Shown: piece by piece, positions 9,708-20,253 of the stretch
How positions within the stretch are numbered: position 1 is the first letter of the stretch
Layout: each line of letters begins with the position of its first letter
Source of the DNA: Syncephalastrum monosporum B8922
Lineage: Eukaryota; Mucoromycota; Mucoromycetes; Mucorales; Syncephalastraceae
DNA length: 64,000 bases
Direction of reading: 5' to 3'
NCBI GenBank assembly: GCA_000697355.1
Contig: JNEN01001241.1
Coordinates: forward strand, 1-64,000
Position numbers and translations under genes: made by a program
Notes under the pieces: model-generated
Seen by the model: the letters and a program-made list of their open reading frames with translations, nothing else
Databases searched by the model: none
Told to the model about the DNA's origin: nothing

Positions 9708-10495
9708 GCAAGAGACTGGTTCTCATAACAGAAGCTGATATGCTTTGAGAGAAGGATGTGTGTATACATAGCACGTTATTAAAGAAAAAAAAAAAAAGAA
9801 CAGCAAAACTATATTGTAAGAACGCAGAGCTCTGATCAGAATTCTCATTCATGTCCAACATAGGACAAGCCAAAGAAAATGTGCACACGGTTTACATACA
9901 CATCCTCCGTACTGTGTAGGTTGTGCCTATTACAATTTACGTATGCGGACTACCTCAAAATCAAGGTATGTGAAAAGAGCGTCCTCGAGCTGTCATCCCG
10001 AGAAACAGTGTATCGTTTGCGTCAATTTTCACGAGTGATTCATATTCTTTGGCTCTAATTTGGTAGTATATATGTTACTCTTCCTTTACATTGCGTGTCC
10101 CAGCCTTCTGAGAAACTCCTATGATGTAGTATACTGCAACATCCGCAACCTGACACTCTTTTCCGCAGTGCAGCATATGTATAGCTTTGTCTCACTTGAT
10201 ATTACTTTCATGGTCCCTGCCTAAGGATCGTCCGACACGTCGTGTGGGGCGGTCATTCGTGTCAATTTCGATGTGCCAAGAACGGTAGCAGATCATGACT
10301 GGCCCGTGCTCCAGAACACCATGTTCCATATTTCGATCAAGGTGCCATTCAACGAATAAAAACTGAGATTCGTTTGTGTCAGTTTCTGTCCTGTGTGTTG
10401 CTGACTTTTTTTTTCTTTTGCTGCTGTATATGATTGACGAGTGATCCACGCCCGCTGTATCAAAGGACCTGTATGGTTTCACGTACTACTGCGAA

Positions 10496-10503
10496 TATAT
10501 AAA
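10496..10503 (+). promoter_or_regulatory. TATA box of right thaumatin-like gene
   Basis: TATATAAA, about 120 nt upstream of the start at 10625. Confidence 0.55.
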
Positions 10504-10624
10504 GTGAACAGAATTCAGGTAGCTGCCCAATAAATCAACCATCTCAAGAACCCTCAAGTTTCTTTGTCGTTCGCTCTCTACTCCTTCCTCTCTTTCTATC
10601 TGATATCCTATACATACACAAACA

Positions 10625-11536
10625 ATGTTGAACATTGTCAAGATCCTCTCTCTTGCCGCCCTGGCTGGCGTGACTCTCTCTGCTCCTACCGCAAGCAACA
10701 GCGCTGGCGCTGGCTCTGCTTCCTCTAGTCCCTCTTCTTCTTCTGGTGATGGTGGTCACGGCTCGGCATCATCATCTTCGTCGTCGCCTTCTTCGTCTTC
10801 TTCTTCCGGTAGCCATGGCGGTGGCAGCGGTGGCAGCGGTGGCGGCGGTGGCGGCAACTCGACTTCCTCAGGTGGCAACGGCAATGGTGTTACCATCACT
10901 GTTAAGAACAGCTGCAGCAATGGCCTTGACGTTCACAAGCTGGACAACGGTGGCAGCGGTGGCGGCGGTGGTGGTGGCGGCGACGGTGGATCCACTCAGG
11001 TCGGCGCAGGCTCGTCCCACCAATTCCAAGTAAGCAGTGACTGGAACGGCCGAATCTGGGGCTGCAAGAGCGGCGGCAACTGCGGCGACTATGGCTCGGC
11101 CGTCTCGCTCGCCGAGGTCCTGTTCAAGGGCTACGGCGGCGAAGACTTTTATGATGTCAGCTTTGTCGACGGCTTCAACCTGCCGATCAGCATTGCGCCG
11201 CAAGGCGGCCAAGGCGAGTGCAAATCGCCGACGTGCGGCAGTCTGCCGTCGTGCCCCAAGGAGCTCAAGGGCGAGGATGGTGCGTGCAAGAGCGCGTGTG
11301 CGGCGTTCAACTCGGATGAATACTGCTGCCGCGGTAGCTACAACTCGCCCGAGAAGTGCAAGGCCAGCAAGTACGCGGACGTGTTCAAGAAGGGGTGCCC
11401 CGACGCGTACAGCTATGCGTACGATGACAAAACCAGCACATTTGGCTGCAAGGCTGACAAGTACACGGTCACTTTCTGTCCCAGTGGTGGCGGTGGTGGT
11501 GGTAGCGGTGGTGGCAGTGACAGTGGTAGCAAGTAA
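10625..11536 (+). CDS. Secreted thaumatin-like protein, right-arm copy
   Basis: 303 aa, single exon, with the same architecture as 89-1000: signal peptide, Ser/Gly linker, cysteine-rich thaumatin-like domain, Gly-rich tail. The only protein difference seen is Val for Phe in AEVLFKG. The leader between TATA box and ATG is pyrimidine-rich and the ATG context is ACAATG. Both copies look intact, so the locus should have doubled dosage if both are expressed. A long antisense open frame over the 3' half is a shadow of the codon bias. Confidence 0.9.
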   Translation: MLNIVKILSLAALAGVTLSAPTASNSAGAGSASSSPSSSSGDGGHGSASSSSSSPSSSSSSGSHGGGSGGSGGGGGGNSTSSGGNGNGVTITVKNSCSNGLDVHKLDNGGSGGGGGGGGDGGSTQVGAGSSHQFQVSSDWNGRIWGCKSGGNCGDYGSAVSLAEVLFKGYGGEDFYDVSFVDGFNLPISIAPQGGQGECKSPTCGSLPSCPKELKGEDGACKSACAAFNSDEYCCRGSYNSPEKCKASKYADVFKKGCPDAYSYAYDDKTSTFGCKADKYTVTFCPSGGGGGGSGGGSDSGSK

Positions 11537-11801
11537 ATATCCACGATCATCTTACCCTGGTGCTTGTATACCATTCGACAGACATATACACACATAAACA
11601 CATAGACACATAGACACATAGACAGCTGGTCTGCACTATTGAATACAATATACAATTTTTCGACATACAGTATTTTCCAAAAACACAGTTGGTAGTGATG
11701 AATGACATGTGAGCGGAATTTTTGGTGTTGAAAGTGCTGCATCAATACTTCCGCTCGCAGTTCGACTCTATTTCTCAAAACCCCCACACAATCAGTCAAG
11801 C

Positions 11802-12502
11802 ATGGGTTGCTGCGGCAGCAAAGAGTCTCATGATGTATGCCTTCGGCTCCTTTCCAAGCGATGAGTCTCACACTGCAATTGTAGGATGACGTGCAAGAAC
11901 CTTTGCTGCACAATGAACTCTCAAACACAGACGGGTAATTCGAACAAATAAAGCACGACACGACATCCCGGCCGTTGTTAACCTTGCAATGACGCAGGCA
12001 TATGAATTATCAAACGTGCGAAGGCATCGATACAAAAATGGAGCAAGAGTTCTGGAATGACATTATTGAGCGGACCACAAAGTATGTACTTTTTGTGCGT
12101 GAGTCTTTTCTTCTTCACTCACCCTCGTCTTTCCTTATGATACGCAGTAATCTGATCGACGTATCGAACGTGCAGGCCGATCCACTCCAGACACAAGATA
12201 TCCAAGAGCGGCAGGGACGATACCAGCAGATCCTCGATAATGCCAAATCTGGGATGTCTGACCAGATGCACCCTTCCTTGGAGTACTCGACTGTCAACGC
12301 GACCTCACCTGCCGACTTGTTGGCGTCCATTCGACCCAACGATGACCTGTCCTCCAAGGAGCTCGACTGGCTCTACAAGGCCATGGATGATATTCACGAC
12401 TCTATCCGAGCCATTGAGGTTGAGCCGGTGGGGGATGTTGTCGTTCAGCTGACCATGACGGAAAACAACTCCTTTGGCAACCACCATGCCATCCGCGCAT
12501 AA
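11802..12502 (+). CDS. LAMTOR1/p18-like Ragulator subunit
   Basis: Exons 11802-11834, 11885-11934, 11998-12081 and 12148-12502 give 173 aa. The 11-codon first exon encodes MGCCGSKESHD, which fits N-myristoylation at Gly2 and palmitoylation at Cys3/4 as in LAMTOR1. Exon 2 adds an acidic EPLL segment. The conserved core is IIERTTNNLIDVSNVQ, and the end VGDVVVQLTM matches the family C-terminus. LAMTOR1 anchors the Ragulator-Rag GTPase complex to the vacuole or lysosome for TORC1 signalling (family knowledge). All splices keep frame. The tiny first exon is easily missed by gene callers. Confidence 0.8.
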
Positions 12503-15114
12503 GCATCCATTCCCCTATTCTCTTGATTCCACTCTTCCGTCCTCATTCCAACATCTATCCTCGCCTCTCCATCTTCAGCATGCTTTCTCAACATATCCTC
12601 CTATCTCCTCAACGAAACAAATATCAGCACTGTATAAATAGCACCTGCAACCTAAAAGAAAAAAGTTACACAAAGCAGATAAAAACGCAACATTCATAAT
12701 TTCTCTAGATGTCACCATGGCTGTGTTAGCAGCTGTTTCATAGCTTTATACAAAGGGTCAGATGGTTTGTACTTGCGTCATGTGTTCCCAAACAAAATAG
12801 CTGTCAAACCCGCTGGCGTCCACCAAAGCATTGCGTATACTGCATTTACTCTTCATATTCTTTCACATATTTATATGCTTCATTTGAAGTTATCATAGCT
12901 TGTCACGGTAGAATATTCCTATAGCTGCGAGTAGATTAGTACAACTTAGTACAACTTGATGCAGATATCGCTCGGCCTTAGCGCCGCCTTAGCGCCGCCT
13001 TCTGCAATGCACTTCACGTGTAATACCGTGTGTCCTGTGCATCTTCGTCTACCCACGCGCGTATGGTGAGAGCGCCCGTTGTGGCTGAGAATGCTGCTCA
13101 ATCTGTCCTGACTGCGTAAGGAATCAATCTGAATCCAGATGGAATATTCTGTCTGTCACGGTGGATCTTGGGCGCGTATTGAAACCAAAGGGCGGCGGTT
13201 CCCAAGGAAAAGTCTGGAGTTGGAGCAAACTCGCGTCCCACGCAGAGAGAAGACAGTATTTCCAGATCGTGTGGATGCTCGAGCAGCTTGTCGGGCTTGA
13301 GCATAGGTAGTGTTTCCGAAGATGTACAGTGTGGACAATTTTTCTGCTCTTCCATTCGAACCTTTTTCATATACTTATGCGCATGGGTCCAATATGACTA
13401 CTGCATGTGTTTCATGGAAGCTTTCGTGGTGCATATCTTGCCATTAGTAGAAAATATAATGTAAAGGCTGCAGAAAAATGAACTCGGATTTAGACTAGTT
13501 CTGCTCTTTATCACATATATCCAAGGAGAATATAAGCACGATAGGACAGAACGGACACAAAACAGTCTATTGCCGATTAATAAGAATACATCTGCTAGAT
13601 TGTCGAGTACATGTCTCGGATTTTCAAAACAGACTACTTTTCTTTCCTATTTATGATTTCTTCCTCACTTCCCATATCATTTTCTTTAAGCTGTCATAGT
13701 GCCAGACGATTATGGGGCTCAATAGAGCCCAGTTAAAAGTTTTCTAGGAGCAAACAACGAGATGAAACGCGGGGGTCAAGGGCATAATCTTGGAGTAGAC
13801 CCCTTGTTTGGAGCTAATAGCTCGTTGAAGTATGAAGTTTGGAGCCTACGCGAAAAACGGAACGTATCGCGGTGGCTGCAATTGATGTGTCGCCTTTTCA
13901 AGACCCATCCACAGGTTCTAAGCAACAAGGGACAATGGCTGTGCCGTGAGTCCATTAAGTGTGGCAATGCCCAATTGTATGATATGCTGGTCAAAAGAGG
14001 TAACGCTGAGTTTGTACTTTCTGATAGTATTGCACTGATGCTAAAAAGCGTTTCTCCCAGCTCTGTATCGGGCGCCATAGAGGGTGATGAATCAACCTGT
14101 GAATTCTCTCGATGTGTACGATAGCGATGTTGCATTGTGACGACGCAGATCAAGACCACCTTTGCTGTATTCTGGCTCCAAGTTGCTGCCGAGAAATAAT
14201 GTTGCTGCTCGGAGAATGACAGCTTTTTGTACTACATTTCAAGGTATGGGAGAGACAGTGCTCGTCGAAGTATACAGAGCCAAGAACAGACCCCCCGTCA
14301 ATATGATTGTACGAAACTAAGGAATTCAAAATAGAGGTACATTATATCAACAATATTGACTTCGCCGGCTTAGCAAAAAAAAAAAAAAGAACCGCTATTA
14401 TGTATATCAGTCCCAAATTAAGAACACACATGTAGACAGATTCACCTCATAAATATGATTTCCGCTCTCTACGTTAATGAAACATCTTAGAGTATGTAGC
14501 TCGGAGAAGAATACCATAATACGGTGTCTTTTTGAAAGAAACCTGAAAGAATGTCGATTTACTAAGTGATAAGTAGACATGTTCTCGACAATTCGGCAGA
14601 TGTTTTTAATAGCCGAAAGTTTTTGTCAGACTCACAAAAATATTGATCATGTATAGGTGCTCTGCGCTAGGGTATCCGTGCGCAAAGGAAAAACCGTCCA
14701 CCGAGCCCCGCATTGGTAATGAATGTTTGTACAGGAAGAGGTCGTGGGTTGCGTTTACGGTGAATTGTAAAGCCAGGTCCGAAATCAACCAGACGGTAGA
14801 CGTCGCTGCGTCATCTAAAAAAGTGTGGATTTGGATTACAGTATCGCGACGGGATGTGTTTGGTGAGACTGAGACTGCCGTGTCTTGCTGCGCCATGCTC
14901 TCCATATCGTATGACGCGCGAGCGACTGCTTATTATGCAGTAACATAAGCGGTTTGAGTAAAAACGAAGCAAGAAGCTTAACCCACATGTTACAAAGCAC
15001 CCCGGATAAATTTAAGCCGAAGCCGTTGCTGGGCGGCGTAATCCCTTTACCATATTTGGGACAGGTCTTCAGCCCCATCAGCATCTTACTCAGTGCGACC
15101 AGTGGGCACTTTCG
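12503..15114. other. Gene-poor interval with two possible small ORFs
   Basis: No well-supported gene. A 12-bp unit CCTTAGCGCCGC is repeated near 12976-13000. A minus-strand ORF at 13098-13370 (90 aa) and ORFs on both strands at 14606-14948 have no recognisable domain. The plus ORF at 13762-14124 is listed separately. The rest is AT-rich. Confidence 0.5.
13762..14124 (+). CDS. Hypothetical protein, possible fragment
   Basis: 120 aa, ATG start. The segment RESIKCGNAQLYDMLVKRGN vaguely resembles ankyrin-type helices, but no full repeat is visible. An antisense ORF of similar length covers it. It may be a decayed fragment; there is no splice extension I can support. Confidence 0.25.
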   Translation: MKRGGQGHNLGVDPLFGANSSLKYEVWSLREKRNVSRWLQLMCRLFKTHPQVLSNKGQWLCRESIKCGNAQLYDMLVKRGNAEFVLSDSIALMLKSVSPSSVSGAIEGDESTCEFSRCVR

Positions 15115-15124
15115 GTGCCATGGG

Positions 15125-15132
15125 AGTATATA
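15125..15132 (+). promoter_or_regulatory. TATA box before NmrA-like gene
   Basis: A TATATATA tract about 70 nt upstream of the ATG at 15199; position approximate by a base. Confidence 0.5.
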
Positions 15133-15198
15133 TACCAGAGACATACTTCGATCGAGTTATATCAACAACATCAAAAACAGCAAGTTCTCTCATACATC

Positions 15199-16068
15199 AT
15201 GACCTCTGACCGCGTTTATATCCTTGGTGCCACTGGCAACGTCGGCAAGGTGGCCACCCAAGACCTACTCAAGAACGGCATTCCGGTCACCATCCTCGTA
15301 CGCAACGTGGACAAAGCCAAGTCCCTTTTCCCCGATCAACAGAATCTGACGATTGTCCAAGGCGACTATGACGACCTGACACCCTTCGAGAAATCGATTG
15401 GTGGGCACACGCGCCTGCTTCTCTCCATTGGCGACCTGGTACACTTCAAGGAAGTCAAGAGCGCGTTTGCCAAAGTCGCGTATGCGGCTGGAGTACAACA
15501 AATCGTGGATATATCGTCGTCCTTTATTGAGTTTCCGCGGTACACGTGCTGGATTGGACAGCAGGCATGGGAGGCAGAAGAAGCTGTGCGCGCGATCCCC
15601 AACCGCGGTACATTCGTCGCGCTCCGCCCGACCCGGTTCATGAGCAACTTCATCTTTGGCGATATTCACACCCTCAAGGCAAAGAACGCTCTCTTTGGCG
15701 TACACGGAACGGACCATCCGGTAGACTATATCAGCCCCAATGACATCGGCGTCCTTGCAGCCATTGTTTTGCAAGACCCCGTCGACAAGCACGCGAATAT
15801 GGCCTATGACATGAAAGGCGATGTCGTCACCGGCGCCCAAAGAGCCGAGATCTTCTCGCGTGTCCTGGGCCGTCCGATCAGTTACCAGGCCGTTCCTCCT
15901 ACTCTGCTCTACCAGAATATCCTTAGCCATAGAGGTCATCTTTTTTCATATTCGCAAGCCATCCAGAACGAGATTGGTGTCAAGACCATAGGCCTGCCAA
16001 TTCTTCTCGGCCGCGAGCCCGAGACATATGAAGAGTACATTTCCTCTGTTAGATCCGCTTTGTTGTAG
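15199..16068 (+). CDS. NmrA-like NAD(P)-binding protein
   Basis: 289 aa, single exon. The N-terminal Rossmann motif is VYILGATGNVGKVATQDLL (GxxGxxG type). The atypical short-chain dehydrogenase/NmrA fold continues with VTILVRNVDKAKSLF and QGDYDD. Later segments ALRPTRFMSNFIFGDI and YISPNDIGVLAAIVL are typical of NmrA-type redox sensors or NAD(P)H:quinone reductase-like proteins. The canonical SDR catalytic YxxxK is not evident, so a sensor or reductase role cannot be decided. The start at 15199 fits the Rossmann strand; an in-frame upstream ATG at 15115 lies before the TATA box and is unlikely. Confidence 0.85.
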   Translation: MTSDRVYILGATGNVGKVATQDLLKNGIPVTILVRNVDKAKSLFPDQQNLTIVQGDYDDLTPFEKSIGGHTRLLLSIGDLVHFKEVKSAFAKVAYAAGVQQIVDISSSFIEFPRYTCWIGQQAWEAEEAVRAIPNRGTFVALRPTRFMSNFIFGDIHTLKAKNALFGVHGTDHPVDYISPNDIGVLAAIVLQDPVDKHANMAYDMKGDVVTGAQRAEIFSRVLGRPISYQAVPPTLLYQNILSHRGHLFSYSQAIQNEIGVKTIGLPILLGREPETYEEYISSVRSALL

Positions 16069-16806
16069 ATGAAAATGATTGTGTCCATAAATATAAAACA
16101 ATAACGATGTACAGTATATCTTATGCCAGTGTAGTGAAGAATGTCTAGATGTTGTAGCTTGCTTGATGGTCCCATATTGGGTGATAGTGGGGTATCTTGT
16201 TTCAGACTGGGATGTGGTATTGGAAGCAAGCACCTCACCGTGCCTTGCAGATAGACTGGTATGATCTGCTTGGATTGGAAGGAATTCATAGTTTGATCTC
16301 CCCTGTGAGTCGCTTTCTCAGTCGCCGTAGCACAAAGAATTCAGCCACAGCGCAGGGGAAAAAGTGCAGCCTCTGGGAAACCTATGCTTTCTTTGATCTG
16401 ATAGACAAGCTGGATATGCCACCAGGAAATAGGCACATGTCTGCACAGTAAGAAAATCATTTATATCAGATAACCTTCTCAATTTGTCTATTTAAGTTGT
16501 CCAGAATATTACTGACGAAAGGCTGAGGCTATATACCTGCGATTTCACCATGCTGTCAATCAAGTAGCTCTCCGGCGATGTTGATAGGCGCGTGTAACTG
16601 CCTGATCTATCGGTTTATATGCTGCAAGGACACATTGAAGGAAGGGTGAGAGGCATTGAGTGAAACAGCCGAAGTGTTTAGAGCGCAGATGACGAATACA
16701 GAAGAAAGAATGGCGAAATCCAGTTGGTCGGCCAGGACAGTGGGAAACGATAAATACAGCCAGCAGAAAGTATAATTGTTGCGTTTGATCTTATCTTATC
16801 CACGAG
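16069..16806. other. Intergenic, no gene seen
   Basis: The 3' flank of the NmrA-like gene and the promoter region of the HPP gene. Short open frames on both strands (about 16197-16451) show no family features. Confidence 0.5.
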
Positions 16807-17584
16807 ATGGATGCGGACAAATCAAAGAGTTCGTGGTTATCTCAATTGCGTCAACGACGGCGGCAGCGACTGCAGAGAGGAAGCCAGCCAGCCATCCCTC
16901 AGTGGCGTCTCGTCCTCTGGTCCGTCCTCGCTGCCTTTCTGGGTCTCTCCTTGATCCAGATCGTCTTTCTCTATTCGTCCCATTTCCACGACGGATTACA
17001 CGTGCCCATCATAATTGCCAGCTTTGTAAGTGTAGATGGCTTGCTTGCTTCTGTTGCCAGGTCACTGACTTTTGCATTAGGGTGCCACGGCTGTGTTGAT
17101 TTATGGCTCGATTGAGGTACCCTTAGCTCAACCTCGCAATGTGCTTGGCGGCCACATTCTGTCCGCCGTCCTGGGCGTGTGCATCAGCAAACTGTTTCTC
17201 AGCATTGCTACGTTCTCCTCCGAAAAGCAGTACGAGACGGTGCAGTGGGTCGCAGGCGCTACCAGCATGTCGCTTGCCCTTGGGTTGATGCAACTGACCG
17301 GGACTGTCCATCCGCCGGGAGGTGCCACAGCGCTTATACCGTGTGTACAACAAGATGCAATCCGTTTAGGCTGGTACTATATCCCTGTCATCATCCTCTC
17401 GGCAGTCCTCATGCTCGTCGTCGCTCTCTTGATCAACAACATTGAACGTTCATACCCAGTCTACTGGTGGTCTCCCGTCCGTGCCAACCAGCATCCTACT
17501 GAAACTGTCAATCCCTCCGTCACCAACCCTACCACCACCGCCTCATCTTCTCAGAATACCATCATTGACATGCGTTCCACCTAG
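16807..17584 (+). CDS. HPP-family integral membrane protein
   Basis: Exons 16807-17025 and 17081-17584 give 240 aa. A basic N-terminus precedes four to five predicted membrane helices. The diagnostic motif is TVHPPGGATALIP, and LAQPRNVLGGHILSAVLGV matches the conserved second region. HPP proteins are poorly characterised; plant and cyanobacterial members transport nitrite in plastids (family knowledge), so a transport role is plausible but unproven. A polar Thr/Ser-rich tail follows the last helix. The 55-nt intron is GT-AG and restores SFGATAVLIYGS. Confidence 0.85.
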
Positions 17585-18959
17585 AAGCATCTATCATTCA
17601 TTCATTCATCCATTCATCCAGCATTTAGCTCCGCTTCCTTGCTTTTCCTTGATGTAGTCACTCATAGATCCATCTAATTCTCTTGCCATACTTTTAATTT
17701 TCAGACTATTTAACAAAGCTCTCTCTCTCTCTCCCTGTGTGTGTCTGCGTCTATCTTTCATATTGTATCATTGAAATATATGAATCTATCTTGAATATAG
17801 AACATACTGACGCGCACTCTCGATCAACTGCGATGGGTAATTCATCGGCAAAGTAGTCCACGAGTAGAGCGTGAGATTGACTTTCTCGCCCCGACATTTG
17901 TGCAGAGTCGTGCAAGTAACTACAATCAATTGTGGCGTGAAATGGAATGAAATTGATCCCTGATTTCTATACGGTGAGCTGTGATATACTGTATACACCA
18001 TCAGCATCACATATCCATAATGACACTGGCAGTAGCGACCTGGATGAGACATACGATTATATCTATAAAGACCTCCAGTGCTACAGATGAGAAGGAGTCA
18101 CGTAGACAGGGACTGTTGTGGGTGCACGCTTACAGCAAATGAATAGAAGAGAGCATTTTTACAAAGAAAGTAGGAAACAAGTCAATGGAGTCTGCTGGTG
18201 GCGCTTTATCAAGCATCTCACAAGTTAGAAAACACGGGTATATAAGTAAAGCGCTATAGATCAGATATACGTGACAGAATATATATCTCCCTGGTGTATG
18301 ACGCACGCTGCTACTTGCTAAAGTATAGAACTGTATAAATAGAATGCAAACGATAGATTGACACCTTGGCTCTTTCTTCCTTGTCCCTGTATGCCATACG
18401 ATGGCTATGAGGAGCAGAAGGATATTGTCCTGAGGCCCGCAAGGCGATAAGTCATCCGGGAACATGATGGCCTTTCTGCTGGCTGACATCCCCGTAGTAT
18501 GTACCTTTATACCCAAATATTCAAACGGTCTCGCGATAAAGGTATGGAGCCCGCAGTATAATTGGCATTTTGCGTATAGGTGTCTTGGCGGTGCTACTAT
18601 ATATAAGAGATAAATGGACAAGTAACACCGACCTTGAGTATGGGGATCACTGTCTTATGTGCTGAGCTGAGTCCAATCTCCATCTCTATCTTTGTCACAG
18701 TGTGTGCTACAAAATACACGCTATAAAGACTTTGGACCACCTTGTTGAAGCAGCGAGATGATGATGTCTGACCTTTTATATAGCCTATAACCATAAAAAA
18801 TATATTAAAAAAAGCAAGAAACAAGATGATCCAGTTTTATCACTGTCACGTCATCTCATGTAAAAGTTGAAAAAGAACTGCGCGGTTGAAAATATCAGCG
18901 CTCTGCATTGTGTTGTTCATAAAATACAAGTCAGCGCCCAAAAGAAAAAAATCACGATA
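17585..18959. other. Intergenic, no supported gene
   Basis: Contains ATTC/CATT and CT microsatellites (17595-17760) and AT-rich sequence. A 163-codon minus-strand open frame at 18130-18621 has no domain or signal, and its composition resembles intergenic DNA. Confidence 0.5.
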
Positions 18960-20018
18960 ATGACACCCTCTTCCTCCACTTCTTCAGCTGTCGACGTGCA
19001 GCAGCTCAACTTTGACTACGGTGGCCCGCCCATTCTGACCAATGTTGACCTCCAGGTCGGCCATGGCCACCGCTGCTTGCTGGTCGGTGCCAACGGCGCG
19101 GGCAAGTCGACGCTCTTGCGTATCCTCGCCGGCAAGCGCAAGATCCCGGGCCATGTCAATGTCCTCGGGAAGAATGCTTTTCTCGACGCACCCCCGGTAA
19201 GTAGCAGTGAAATACCTGCATGCTCTTGTACTCACGTCCATTAGGGAGTCACCTATCTCGGTACCGAGTGGGCCGGCAACCCGATCGTCAAGAGCGATCT
19301 GTCCGTCGAGTATCTCTTGATGAGCATGGGCAGCAAACGTTGGCCGGAGCGCACCGAGAAGCTGCTCAAGGTCTTGGATGTCGATATCAAGTGGCATATG
19401 CATCAGCGCTCCGACGGTACGCATTCAATGGTTTGACTTGTTTGCCTTCCGGGGTACTGACACCTGTTTTTCATCACCCTGTTCTAGGTCAGCGGAGACG
19501 CGTCCAGCTCGTGATGGGCCTCCTCCAGCCATGGGACGTCCTCCTTCTCGATGAAGTCACGGTCGACCTGGATGTCCTCGTGCGTGCCGAGTTTTTAGAT
19601 TACCTGCGCCAGGAGACAGAGGAGCGTAATGCCACCATCGTATGTGTTTTTTGTTCTCGAACCGGGCCATCGCAGCTTTCGCATCTGACACTTTAGATAG
19701 ATCTACGCGACCCACATCTTTGACGGCCTTGCGCAATGGCCTACCCATATCGCACACATGTCGGAGGGAGAGATACTCTCGGTCGAAGACATAAAGACGT
19801 GCAAGGAGCTGCAAGACGTGCGGAAGTACCACCGCGACAACGACATTGACGACTCCCCCCTGATGGCACTCTGCTACAAGTGGCTGCGCGAGGACAAGGC
19901 GCGGTACAAAGGCAATGTTGCCATTGAACCTGCCACGGGCCAACCGCACACAAAGTGGGACGATCTGAGTGAGGATATGAAACACCACGGTGACAAATAC
20001 TATAATTATTGGAAATAG
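18960..20018 (+). CDS. CAF16: Caf16-type ABC ATPase
   Basis: Exons 18960-19196, 19245-19416, 19488-19639 and 19701-20018 give 292 aa: a single ABC domain with no membrane part. Walker A is [12 protein letters not shown], the signature is the Caf16-type [14 protein letters not shown], Walker B is [14 protein letters not shown], and the switch His lies in [10 protein letters not shown]. Yeast Caf16 associates with the CCR4-NOT complex, and plant homologues are ABCI proteins (family knowledge). The last acceptor used is TAGATAG at 19700, because the one four bases upstream breaks the frame. The start was chosen for proximity to the ABC fold; an in-frame ATG at 18867 exists. Confidence 0.9.
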
Positions 20019-20253
20019 ACTACCAAGATGCTTTTCACCTTGCCAATGAGAGAACAAAAAGTAGGGGAGAGAGAACGCATGCGGGATAATAAGTGAAGTG
20101 AGATTGGGAAGGTGGGTCTATCGGCGTCATGTTCTCGTCCTGCATGGCGGCCCGGATGGGGAAAGGGTGAGGCATTCTGGATATGTAGAGAGAGTGTGTG
20201 TGCGTGTGTGTACATTTATAGGTGCTGCATGTCTTGAACGCGTCGTAGTATGT

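Larger units (their letters stand above)
7995..11624. repeat. Right arm of large inverted repeat
   Basis: This is the mirror copy of 1-3614, separated from it by a 4.38 kb spacer. It holds the plus-strand thaumatin-like gene, a plus-strand start-less peptide relative and a minus-strand secreted-peptide gene. The outer boundary cannot be fixed, because the left arm begins at the window edge. The small differences between arms argue for two real copies rather than a simple assembly reflection. Confidence 0.95.

Noticed and set aside
1..11624. Palindrome as a pure assembly mirror artefact
   Set aside because: The arms differ by substitutions, indels and completely different mature peptide codons, which a reflected read would not produce; long-read confirmation is still the decisive test.
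11413..11961. 182-codon minus-strand open frame across the end of the right thaumatin-like gene
   Set aside because: Antisense to the real coding sequence; its first part also overlaps exons of the LAMTOR1-like gene on the plus strand, and it has no domain.
18130..18621. 163-codon minus-strand open frame
   Set aside because: No start context, domain, splice continuation or signal; composition like the surrounding intergenic DNA.
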